Shown one piece after another: positions 54,089 to 64,000 of a stretch of 64,000 nucleotides of DNA. The stretch lies in the NCBI GenBank assembly GCA_025667525.1, contig CM046879.1:361726639-361790638 (forward strand), written 5' to 3'. Numbering within the stretch: position 1 is the first letter of the stretch; each line of letters begins with the position of its first letter. The position numbers and the translations under genes were made by a program. Below the pieces are notes generated by a model that ran no database searches, was not told where the DNA came from, and saw only the letters and a list, made by a program, of their open reading frames with translations. This DNA is from Glebionis coronaria. Its lineage: Eukaryota; Streptophyta; Magnoliopsida; Asterales; Asteraceae.

Positions 54089-54128
54089 AATCTCCTACAC
54101 TTGACAATTGCAATGTCCTCATGCAATG
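54089..54128 (-). promoter_or_regulatory. Element I terminal AGGA hairpin plus polypurine tract
   Basis: Minus strand: arm CATTGCATG, loop AGGA, arm CATTGCAATT (54106-54128), then PPT AAGTGTAGGAGATT (54089-54102). Confidence 0.8.
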
Positions 54129-56112
54129 CATTAGTTACAAAGCACATTTTACATTTTCCATCATAATCAATCCATATTGGCCTTTATTAAAGAGATTGAA
54201 AATAACAAAACAAGTAAAGAAATCAAAAATTTACCTTAAGGTTTTGGAATGTCGTGAATGATTATCATCCTCAAGTTTCACGTTCCCCATACCAAGCTTA
54301 AAAACGAGATCATTGTTATTATAAGTTAGCAAACTAACACGAACTCATTTGGGCCAATTATTCACTTAGACTCCCTTATTCCTAGGTGTATCTCTTATAT
54401 TTTATTATTGTCTTGAATGATAATGAGGATGCATTGTTGACTTATTTCGTTAGTTATTTAGGCTGAAAATAAAGTGGGACGATTTAATCAATAGTTAGCT
54501 AAAGGACAAAATCTTTTAAAACTGCTTCTCGGGACCTCATAAAATTCATATCTTGGCATAACTCGCTTCGCGATTTGAGACCTTTCTCGGACCGATATTT
54601 GGCAGCGACTTCATACTTCAAATCTTGAGAGACGTTCATGAAATAATGGTCTTCTCTTCATAATAGGAATTTCTTCACTTGAAATTTTGAGAGATTCTTC
54701 ATATTTGGACCACGACTTCTTCATTTTTCTCCAATCTTTATTTGGGATTTTGTTATACAACGATCCGCCTCCTTTTAGGACTAGGATCTATTTATCCTCA
54801 TACCTTGTTAGGGCCTTTTTGGATAGAGTTCTCCATGATCTTTTGGGGAGTTTTTGCTTTTCGCCGTGTGTCTCGATCCTTCATATTGATTTTTGATAAA
54901 TGATTCTTCACATCACTTGGGATCTTTAGCAACAAAATGTAGCCCTCATGCCTTGTTAGGGCCTTTTCGGACTCGCCAATATTCGCATCCCGCTTCAATA
55001 AGTTATGCCTTGGCTATGAACTCTAATCATTACCGAGTAACTTCTAAACGATCTTGGGCTAGAAGCTAAGTAACTTTTCAAATCGTACACCCTTATTTAT
55101 TGCAGATTAATTTATTGGCAAGAGATGGGAGAATAGGCTTATAATTAACTCACATAAATTCACGAACGAATACCAAACTTATAATTGACTCTATCATCTC
55201 TCGTCCTCCACAGTTTAAAATCTCAAGGAATGAGACTCGTGGATGCTTAGCCTATTAAATCAAAGTTTTGGGTTCTCGAGTCATCTATAGGATCTTGCAA
55301 ATTCTTAGACTTTTTCTAGTTTAGAAATCGCATTTTAAAGTTCCCTTGATAAACGACTCTCTAGGATCAATTATAGGAACTTGCGAAAAGTTCTTGTTCT
55401 TAACCCGTGAGAGTTAAGACTTTCGCGTTTTAAAGCTCCCTATATAAAAGCCTAGAAAAACTTGACTTAAACACGTTAAGGATACTAGCTAGAGTAAACT
55501 TAGATAAGTAAACTCGGGTTGAGTCAAAAGATTCACAACGTTGAAAATTAAAACCGATTTATTAAAATTTATTCTAGAAAAGAAAGAAAATAACTATACA
55601 AAGGTAAAACTACTAGGCCAAAATAGATCAAAAATTTTGAAAAATGTCGAAAAATTGATTTTCCGGTTAAAATGAGGACTAATACAAGGAAAAGACCACT
55701 TAACATCGATAGAAGTCCCCCTACACTTGATATAAACATTGTCCTCAATGTTTAAGCATGTGGGAGTAAACTCCCCTACACTTAGGACATTGTGCACTTT
55801 GTTTAAATATTGCTAAGAAAGATACAACTAACGAGATTCCTATTTTAATATTGGAAAATATAAAATAGTGAATCGAAAAGAGTTTAGGATAGAACCGGGA
55901 AGACGGAAACACGGAATCACGGGTCGTCAAAAATCATCAAGAGTGGATCATTGAGCACTCGAATCCCTGAATATTAGAAGAGAGGAAATAGCAAACACCA
56001 ACGGGTCTCCCCTACACTTAGGATAAAGATAGCTAAAAGATAGATACTTGGGTTGCCTCCCAAGAAGCGCTTGATTTTTGTTCACCGAGTCGTGAGCCTG
56101 ACTCGACCTTGA
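54129..56112 (-). other. Element I untranslated tail
   Basis: Homologous to 13509-15429 of C. It keeps the internal hairpin AAACATTG/CAATGTTT with loop AGGA (55734-55753), the PPT-like AAGTGTAGGGGGA (plus 55716-55728) and the GGGAGGCAACCC motif (about 56053-56078). No ORF is credible. Confidence 0.82.
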
Positions 56113-56226
56113 TTAGCATAGGAAGAAGCATGAAACATATCCAGCGGGATCAAATACATGGTTTTCGTCCATCAAATAGCATAAGCTTAAGGTGAACAAG
56201 GCAAGCCAAAGAAGAGTAGGCAAGGT
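56113..56226 (-). CDS. Element I: last 38 codons of the short hydrophobic ORF
   Basis: It encodes LPTLLWLALFTLSLCYLMDE and a tail ending in FFLC and stop (TAA at 56113-56115), equivalent to the C ORF at 13395-13508. It is cut by element J. Three amino-acid and two silent differences from C give no clear sign of selection. Confidence 0.55.
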   Translation of the reverse strand, partial: TLPTLLWLALFTLSLCYLMDENHVFDPAGYVSCFFLC

Positions 56227-56309
56227 TGTGACAATCCGTCAATTTATGGTTTATATTTTATTCTCAAATATTATTTAAAAGTATTATTTTAATGTTATAT
56301 TATGAACTC

Positions 56310-56640
56310 ACTAATTTTTGGGAAGAAATTTGGATTTACGTCTTGAAGTAGCATCGACACGTCTAAACCGGAGGATTCTACGTTTCGTGCTTACGTTTAC
56401 ATACACCGTTTTGGTGACAGTCCGACATTTCAGAAAATAAATTTATCCGTGAATATTATTTTGGGATTTTAAATTTGAGTTAGTTCATAAACTCACAAAT
56501 TTACGATAAGAGATTAGGACTTACGTGAATAATTTAACGTCCTTTACGACTAAACCGGAAACCTTAGGATCACGTATTTACGTTTTTGAACTCCGTTTTT
56601 GATGAGACAATTTTTATTAGATTCGTTTTGTGCCGTTGAT
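56310..56640 (+). repeat. Tandem duplication at the start of element J LTR
   Basis: Two diverged copies of a block with ACTCAC, GGATTTACGT/GGACTTACGT, CTAAACCGGA, TACGTTT and a CCGTTTT-type end (about 56310-56425 and 56490-56620). The LTR of F has one copy. Confidence 0.65.
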
Positions 56641-58760
56641 TCATAATTTATAAGAACGTTTTTCGTAAAACGACCCGAGGACACGAAAATCGAGGAAACT
56701 AGAATCGAGGAGTACCCGTAATTAAATGGGGATGAGACAAGATAAACTTGTCCCACCCCCACACATGGGAAGGTTAACAAGTCTCCACAACACACCATGA
56801 GGTGTCAAGCTTAGATATTAAGCTAAGACATTTGTCTTAGTTTACTTACAAACCATCTTCACCTCAAAACAACCAAAGCTAAACCATTAGCTTCATTTTC
56901 CATCCATGCAAAAACACACAACTCTCTCCTCCCTCTCTCTAAAATTCGTCCCATCTCAACCAAAAACACCCTCATTTGATCAATTATTAACCAGGAAATC
57001 ATGTGTTACTCACACATATGATGAAGCCCTTTTGAAGCTCTATAGATTGGTGGTGATTTAACATCCAAAGAGAATTTTGCAAGATGAAGTAGGGCTTAAT
57101 TTCAAAGTCCAACATCTCCCTTGGTGATCTTGAAGATTTCATACAAGAGTTCATAAGATTTGGTGACCCAAAACCAAGTCTTGATCCTTCCAACTACTTA
57201 ATCATGGTGGTATAAAGATTGTTCTTCCTATCCTCTTGTTATTTTGATTATGTAATCTTGTAATTTCTTTATTTATTTATATGTATATGATGATTAATGA
57301 TGATTACAAATATTATGTTGGGACTTGGTGTTGATAGATTTGATAAACATGGTTAAAAAGATGGAAAACCATAGGTAAAATGGTTAAAATCCTGCTTAAT
57401 GTGATGGCTGTATAAAAACAGTAAGTAACAAAATGTTAAACTGATAAAAAGGTAAAGTGGAATCTATATACAGTAAGTATTAGGTGTTATACACATGTGA
57501 GAGTTGGCCATGCAATGAAATCATAAAAATGAGTGAGATATGATCAAAACAAGTTTAGAGTGCAAATTTGCCTACACTGTTTTGAACGAATTTATTCAAA
57601 TATTTAGAGGTTGATTCATCAGTAGCTATAGAGGAATAAAATGAAGCACATATCATGTAGTTTCTGTGATAAACATTTGAGGTACTATCTCCATATAGAA
57701 CTCTAGATATGACCATTTTAGTAAACTATATTTTTAGGACTGATTTTGTATAAATAATATATATAATATAAGCACTCACGGATTTATATAAAATATATAT
57801 AAATACAAATTCCACTAGTTGATAATGATTATAATAAAAGATCTATATAAATGTTGATATTAAAATGGATTATGTTATATAAAGTATAAATATAAATGTT
57901 TTTCTAAGTTATAAAACTATATACTAAGTTTTACGTCTTTTCGGCTAAAACAGAAAGATTAACGTTTTTGTCAAATAAAACTTAGACGGTCGGACCCGTC
58001 TAATATAAACTTTCATAAACTCACATACTGATATATGAACTTATATAACAAGTAAAAACCAATAAAACTCGAGCTTGACAACATATAGACATTAACGGGC
58101 CAAAGTAGCCTTATTGGACTATAAACCCGACTAGTTAGTAAAACACTTATAAACTTACTTATTTAGGTTTAACCCATTTGGGCCCAACATGTAAAGTATA
58201 ATACTGATAACAAAAGTATAAAATGGATTAATGCAAGTTAATGGACTTATAAAAGGCTTATTGGACCTAAACATGTAAATAGGTAAAACTAGTAAACTAA
58301 TTTAAAAGTTGTCAACACATAACACAAAAATGAGTGAATGAGAATATATAAACCCACTTAATCATCATCATATGTATAAAGTCATCATATATATACATAA
58401 TTGTTAATTTTATAAAGTCATTGGACAAGAGTCTAAGACGAGTATTATTTGTCTAGGTTTCCGTGATTGAAGCACGTACCGTACATCCGAATCGCCGATA
58501 AACCGCTTTCCCACGTCAACGTGAGTTCATAGCCTCGCACTCTTTTAAATGTTTTTGTGAAATGTTTTATAAACCCGCGAGGGAGATAACATGTTAGTTT
58601 TAATAAAATAGGACACCATTTGTCCTGATTGTTTGTTTATTGATTTGGACCCGAATGATTGTATGACCCGATTAATGATTAAATGACCCGATAGATGAAA
58701 TGAAATGGATTATTAAAGTTAGGTCATGTCACTAAAAGTCCCATTAGCATGAATTGTGAA

Positions 58761-58848
58761 CTACCGGGATTTGGTAGACGCTTATGCATATAATAGTACT
58801 ATCTGGGGACGATCACCCCAGTTCGCGCCTTGACGGTTGATCCCCGTC
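58761..58848 (+). ncRNA. Three conserved stem-loops (element J copy)
   Basis: CTACC/GGTAG (58761-58777), TGGGG/CCCCA (58804-58820) and GACGG/CCGTC (58832-58848), all with 7-base loops. Spacings of 26 and 11 bases are identical to G and F. Confidence 0.5.
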
Positions 58849-58958
58849 GTGCCACATTGATTGGTAAGCGAATTTATGTATGAGAAGATTTACACAAGCC
58901 TGATTATTGTGACGACACGCTAACTTTGATGGGCAAATTGTGTTTCGGGCTAGCTACC

Positions 58959-61900
58959 TGATGAGATGGCATTTATACATGATCTCATCGTTCTTTTCGG
59001 GCTTTAAATGCATAAAAATGTCATAAAATACCATATATATGCTTGTGTTTGTTTACTTGTGTATTTTAGGTATGGATATCGTGAAAAAGACAAAAGATCA
59101 CAAGATACAAGGAAAAACGGACACGAGAAACGAAGCCGTACAAAGAACCGGGCCCTGATCATGGAATTTTCAACAAATACCCTTGAAAACTTGAAGACAA
59201 ACAAGATTGATCCTCATTTATTGAATAAATGACACTTAAAACACTTGTAAATTAATAATTACAAGTTTGGTTCCTTAAGTTTGTCAAAATTACACAAAAG
59301 GTCCTTCAACTTTGAAGAAATGGCAAGATTAGTCCCTCAACAAATCAAAATTGCCAACAATGGTCCCTCATGAAGTCAAAGATACAATGAAGACCTTTGA
59401 AGATCAAGAATGTCCAAGATCAGCCCTTGAATTATCCAAAAATGGCAAAAATAACCCTTGAAATCCTTTTTCCAAAGTTTTGTGCCAAAAGTGACAAATG
59501 GTGAAACTTATTAACAAAGGAGAATACGTTTTAGGGCTGAAATGCTTTATTTACCAAAAATCCCAAAGAACAAGGACTGAAATGGCCAATCTGAAAGTTC
59601 AAATCCATAACACGCGCCAAACAAGTTCCACTCCACCAAAAACGGATCAAAGGGGTCCACTATTCATGTTCTTCCACCCAGATTTTACTTTTACCCAACA
59701 AAGGGTTAATCCAAATTACCTTGACCAAAAAGTAATTAACCCTCACACGTATACATCCCACACTTGAACTCACCCATCACATCACCATGGACCCCACCCC
59801 AATTCCCCCTCAACCAATCAGAATGCAACTTAACCCCCAAGTTATCTTACGTGTCCAAATCAACAGCCTAGGATCCTTGCTTCATTCCAAAGCTAAAATG
59901 AACAGCCTTGATCACTTTGGACAGCTCACACCAAGGATTCGTCTAGAAGAACCAAGGGCATTTTAGGGAAATCAGTGCTAGGGTTTGTGAATAGTGTTTA
60001 GCCAGGCATTTGCCTATAAAAGGAGACCTCAACATGTGAGAGTCCCTTTGTTCCAGTTTTAGGCTATTAATCTTTGTAATTCCTTTTTAAGCTTAATAAA
60101 ATTTGAATTTCTAAAATTTGAAATCTCTTTTTGATTTAGTTAAAATTTTGGTGTTTGAGTAGCCTAATTCTGAGTTCCATTTGATTGTTAAGGCCTACCT
60201 TAATCTTGTGGTTAAGGCACGTCTTGTTTCATTAGGTTTTTAAGGTTTGAAAACTCTGAAATCCTAGGTTCTGTTTTGGTTATTTTGTGTACTAACCCTT
60301 GACCATTTGCTATAAGCTCTTACAAGCTTGTTGATACCAAGCTTGTGAAGGGATTAGAGCCCTTGGTTGAGTTGTTTGCTGCCTGTGTTGAAGATATCAA
60401 GTCCTTGAGGTTCTACTTTGAACCATCAACCAAGGCTGTTTGCATCTCCTTATTTGAAGTACCTTGGTCTTCTTCTAGTTGTTGAACAAGGTCCAAGGAG
60501 CATTGCTGGCCTTCCTAGGATGTTGTGGAAGGCAGGTATAAGCTCTTGTTAAGATTCCCCTAAAAATTTCATGTTTATGCCTGTTTTGGATTTTGTGCTT
60601 TGATTTTGAGTATTTGTGTTTGTGCTGGTGATTTATGTGTTTGATTGTGTTAGTTGCTGCCTAGTAAGTGTTTTTGATCACTAAAATCAGTAGGTTATTA
60701 GAAGAAATCACAAGTATCTTTGATAAGTGACTGATTAAGGAGTGTTTGGGATTACTGCATAAGTTTGGATTTGTGGCTTGTTAAGTGCTTGTGTGTTGTT
60801 AGCAAGTGTTGGTATCTGTTGTTTGGGTGCTTATGATCATCTGTTTGCAGGTTTTGTGGGTTTGATCACATAGATTCATTATTTGGCTATAAAATCTTCA
60901 TAACTTGGTAAAATTGGCTAGGATTTTGAGGACACCTAGATCTAGGCATAGGCTAGGGCTAACAAGTGCTAAATCATAGTTAATCACACCAGGATAGAAG
61001 GATTTGAGGCTTGAAATTGGATTAAGTGTCAAGTATATTAGCAAAACTTGTCTGCATATTGTTCATTGTTCATCAGAAACATTTTGAGCTTTGATCTTGT
61101 TGATTTCTTTGATTCAGAGTTTGATTCTTGTTGCTTTGTGTTTGTTCTTAATTTATATAGCTTGTGTATGCATCCTGTTAAGTTTGGTGGGCTTATTCTG
61201 CTTAAATCTGCTTATTAAGTGCTTAACTGCTTATTTGCATATCTGGGGCATATCTGGTAACTGTTTGGCTTATTGTGGCTTATTGTGTGAACCATTTTGT
61301 GATTTTATTGTTGCTATTGACTCCTTGTGATTCACTGATCACAAGGGTGCCTTTGTTTCCAATTGAATCAAACCAGAACTCTCATACAAGCTTGGTCAAA
61401 TAGTCAAAGCAGTGGGAACTCCTTTCCCCTGCTAGTTGCCACTGATAGTGTAAATTTGGGGTCAGCTTATCAATAAGCTATAATAGCTTATTTTAACCAG
61501 CAACAACTTTGTTTTTGTAATAGGTGCTCATATTTTGACCCATTTGTTCATACTGGAGCATTTGGGTGGTTGACTTTTAGGTTTGACTAGAAAACCAACT
61601 CCTTTGACTTTTACATAAGTTCATTTGTGCTTATTCTGGCTTATTGGTTGGGCTTATTGGATTTTTGTTGATTGATATTGCTTATTGAGTCCATTTGAAA
61701 GCTTTTGCAAGTTGAATCAAGTCCTGAGGTGCATTATTTCTCAGAAACGACTATTTTGTCGTTTTGTGGATTTTTGCTTTTCTATATTCTGGCTTATTGA
61801 GTGAGCTTTTTGGAAATTTCTTTTGACAGATCTCTTAAGCATCCTAAAAGAGGGTTGTGTGTCAAATTAGAGCTTATGGCATTAGATTATGGCTTAATGG

Positions 61901-62907
61901 GCTGAAAAGCCCAATAAGAATAAGCTTTGTGTTCAATAAGCTGTGATAAGCTCACATTCAGCTTTTGGGCCTTCAGAGTTTTGTTCTTAGAATTGAATTT
62001 TAAGTCAGATAGGGCTTTTCCAAGTCAATTGGGCCAAGTTTGACTTTTTGGGCCCAAAAGCCCATTTTTGTTGACTGAATTTGGATTTGGCCCATTTGAG
62101 GGCCCAATAGGGGTATTTTGGTAATTTCACTTTGATTTTCTGATTATTTAGGTTAAAATAAGCTAGTTTGCAAGTTTTTAGAATTTTTTATAATTTTTGG
62201 ATTTTTAATATTATTTTAATATTATTTTATTATTATTTTTAAAATTTCACTTTTTCCAACTTTTTACATTTCTTAGGTTAAATACATTAAAATAGGAATT
62301 TAGCAACTTTTAGAATAATTTTATCACTTATAGATTAATTTTTATAATTATTTTAAGTTTTAATAGTTTTTAAATCATTTTAAATAGTTTTTATTAGTTT
62401 TATAATTTCTAAAAATAGTTTTTAATCATTTTAGGTCATTTTAGAGGTTTTCCAATTGAAAAATCTTTATTTGGACTTTTTGATAATTTATTTGATTTTT
62501 AGGGCTTTAATTAGCATTTAAAAATTGAATATTTAATTATTTAAAAGGTTTGAAAAAGTTTTGATCATTGGTAAACTCTTAGTTTATTATTTTTGATTTT
62601 TGGTGAATTTTTGGTAATTTTTAGAATTTATTTTTATTTTTGTGATTTTTAAGGTTGTACGTTTTAACTTTCTAGTAGTGATTTTTTTGGGTAATTTTTA
62701 TTTTTACGTCTTTGACATCTTCTTTTCTCATCCCCTTCTAAACCAATCATTAATCACAAACATTTAACAAATTTCTCACACACATATACCTCCTTGGGAA
62801 ACGAACTTGGAATCCATAAGGGTCATTAGTGTTGATTTTCCTAAATCATCACTCGATACTTACCACTTTTACGCCTTTTTCCTAAGAGGTGTAATTTACC
62901 ACAACCA
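58959..62907 (+). repeat. Element K 5' LTR
   Basis: It begins TGATGAGAT with an inverted partner ATCTCATC at 58982-58989 and ends CACAACCA three bases before the PBS. TATAAAAGG at 60015-60023 is a good TATA box. GCTTATT/AATAAGC words cluster at 61150-61940. Short open frames inside show no coding character. At 3.9 kb it is long for this clade; I see no nested insertion inside it. Confidence 0.8.
60015..60023 (+). promoter_or_regulatory. Element K TATA box
   Basis: TATAAAAGG is followed by a GAGAGTCC-type start region; it lies about 1.05 kb into the LTR. Confidence 0.65.
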
Positions 62908-62910
62908 CTT

Positions 62911-62928
62911 TGGCACCGCTGCCGGGGA
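62911..62928 (+). promoter_or_regulatory. Element K primer binding site (tRNA-Asp type)
   Basis: TGGCACCGCTGCCGGGGA differs from the tRNA-Asp complement (TGGCGCCGTTGCCGGGGA) at two positions. Confidence 0.88.
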
Positions 62929-63659
62929 GGTGTGTCGTGATTAATTTGCATTGTTGTTTTTAATATTAACCATATATAGTATTTGTATTAGTAGAACTCT
63001 ACTAATACGTATTATCGGTTTTCTTGGTTTTTCTTGTACAAATATTATTACTATATTGTATTAAGTATCACAATAAATTCACAATATCTCCAAAAGTGTG
63101 AAAACACAACCTTAATTGGGATTTCATCACTCAATTATTGTATTCGAATCTCAAATAAAAAGAAAAAGGCAAAAATAGATAAATACTTTCGTGAAGCTCG
63201 ATCTTGAAAGATACAAACTATAAGGTGGGTATAAGGCGGGTATTATAAAATATACCCTAAGGAAAAAGGCTCTTAAGTGCTTCGCGCCGCCTCGTTTCCC
63301 CGCTTGCTTGTGAGTATTTTGAGATTGAAGGCTAATCGAGGGTTTTGCCGACCAAAGTATTATTACGTATAATATATTTGCTTGGTTTCTTTGTGATTAA
63401 ACCCTCTTGAACAATTTGGTTTTCACCAAAGTTCTAAAGTCATTCGAAGGCGTTCACTCCACGTGATCGTTTTCATTCCTTTGAGGCTTCTTTAATCAAG
63501 AGTTTGATTCGAGGAGAGATTTTGTAAATTGTTGTCTACGAAGATACACCAAAATCCAAAAAAATTAAATATCATCAAAAACACAAAAAAAAAAATTGAA
63601 AATTCACAAAACACCCAAAAAGAATCTTCTTTGCTCACCTCCCATTCTTCGTGAAGTTT
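62929..63659 (+). other. Element K untranslated leader
   Basis: 730 bases with AT-rich stretches and one GC-rich segment (about 63270-63310). It ends in an A-rich run and a pyrimidine-rich run before gag, as in A and C. No gene is seen. Confidence 0.7.
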
Positions 63660-64000
63660 ATGATCACTCGTAATCAAGCAAAACGAGCTCGTAAACGACT
63701 TCAAAAGCAAGCCAATCAAGAGACGTTGATTGTTGAAGAAGAACCTCCAATTGTTGAACCTATTGTAGAACAAGAAGTCGTCATGGCTAATCGTACTATG
63801 ATGGAGTTGCTACAAGCACCCACCGAGGGTTTTGGAGAGGCTATTGTGATTCCCGTCATTCTTGCGGAGAATTTCGAGATTAAGACGGGTTTAATGTCTA
63901 TGTTGCAAGCAAATAAGTTTAGAGGTCACGAGAAAGACAACCCGCATTACCATATTAGGAATTTTAACCGTCTCACCGCCACTAGTAAATTTAAGGATGT
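63660..64000 (+). CDS. gag: Element K gag, N-terminal part (open at window end)
   Basis: The ATG at 63660 opens MITRNQAKRARKRLQK, matching the M-x-T-R start of A and C. The frame stays open for 113 codons to the window edge. The basic N terminus is followed by an acidic stretch, then MMELLQAPTEGF, IPVILAENFEIKTGLMSML and FRGHEKDNPHYHIRNF, equivalent to the capsid start of A (NNFELK, GHSLDDPHDHI). The equivalent frame in A is broken, whereas this part of K is intact. Confidence 0.85.
   Translation, partial: MITRNQAKRARKRLQKQANQETLIVEEEPPIVEPIVEQEVVMANRTMMELLQAPTEGFGEAIVIPVILAENFEIKTGLMSMLQANKFRGHEKDNPHYHIRNFNRLTATSKFKD

Larger units (their letters stand above)
52340..56226 (-). mobile_element. 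Element I: second member of the C family, 3' part
   Basis: Minus strand: the 3' end of the short hydrophobic ORF, the 2 kb tail, the hairpin, the PPT and the 3' LTR (52340-54088). It corresponds to 13396-17271 of C. Element J interrupts it at 56227, so gag and the 5' LTR lie outside the window. The LTR outer end has decayed from TTATCA to GTATTA. Confidence 0.9.
56227..58958 (+). mobile_element. Element J: LTR of the G/F family, cut by K
   Basis: It starts TGTGACAATCC, as the LTR of F does (minus), and follows that LTR for 2.7 kb up to the GGGCAAATTG region, where K begins. The orientation is plus. The first 400 bases contain two diverged copies of one block. It holds the three-stem-loop block at 58761-58848. 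No coding sequence is present; the rest of J lies beyond the window. Confidence 0.85.
58959..64000 (+). mobile_element. Element K: Athila/Tat-like Ty3 element, 5' part
   Basis: A 5' LTR of about 3.95 kb, a PBS of tRNA-Asp type, a leader and the start of gag; it continues past the window. It is inserted in the LTR of J after CTACC (58954-58958). It is the innermost and therefore probably the youngest insertion in the right half. Confidence 0.85.

Noticed and set aside
61091..61330. Hydrophobic 79-codon frame in the K LTR
   Set aside because: It comes from T-rich LTR sequence with repeated GCTTATT words; there is no sign of a real protein.

Overview
The window is plant nuclear DNA made almost entirely of LTR retrotransposons inserted into one another. 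I found no cellular gene, tRNA, rRNA or CRISPR array. The sequence is AT-rich. PBS sites match tRNA-Asp (Athila/Tat type) or initiator tRNA-Met. The Gag and protease style of element D, the acidic ORF ahead of gag in element F and the extra ORF of element H all recall retroelements of the daisy family (Asteraceae). That assignment rests on memory of protein style and is an inference.

Left half (1-21837): element A is an Athila-like Ty3/Gypsy element on the + strand. It runs from a truncated 5' LTR (1-355) through decayed gag-pro-RT-RNaseH, integrase and a 2 kb untranslated tail to a 3' LTR ending at 21837. Two younger elements split it. B (4920-7803, minus, 5-bp TSD AGAAG) is a small non-coding copia-type element. 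C (8205-17271, plus, TSD ACTAC) is an Athila-related element that keeps gag and protease but has no RT, RNase H or integrase. When B and C are set aside, the polyprotein of A continues across both junctions.

Middle (21838-45691): A sits inside the RT of D, a minus-strand Tekay/Del-type chromovirus whose gag appears to hold three short GT-AG introns. The truncated LTR of D meets head-on a plus-strand fragment E of the same family (integrase, chromodomain, 3' LTR, to 30231). E abuts the truncated LTR of G. G is interrupted 60 bases past its LTR by its relative F (32361-44645, minus, TSD TTGAA). F is the best preserved element here: two roughly 3.1 kb LTRs, an acidic coiled-coil ORF, and one gag-pol frame with only three nonsense codons.

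Right half (45692-64000): H, a copia/SIRE-like element with a 1.57 kb LTR, carries two unusual decayed ORFs and four copies of a nested 65-base palindrome. Inside H is I (minus, same family as C). Inside I is J (plus, G/F family), and inside J is K (plus, Athila/Tat-like, 3.9 kb LTR), whose gag starts at 63660 and runs off the window.

The most striking signals are not genes. A hairpin with an AGGA-type loop directly precedes the polypurine tract in both Athila-like and chromovirus elements, with unrelated but paired stems, and it is duplicated with a second PPT-like tract inside the Athila-like elements. The LTR 5' ends form a GNRA-type hairpin with covarying pairs. Three 7-base-loop stem-loops keep fixed spacing in all four G/F/J-family LTRs. 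The palindromes of H and the introns of D complete the list.
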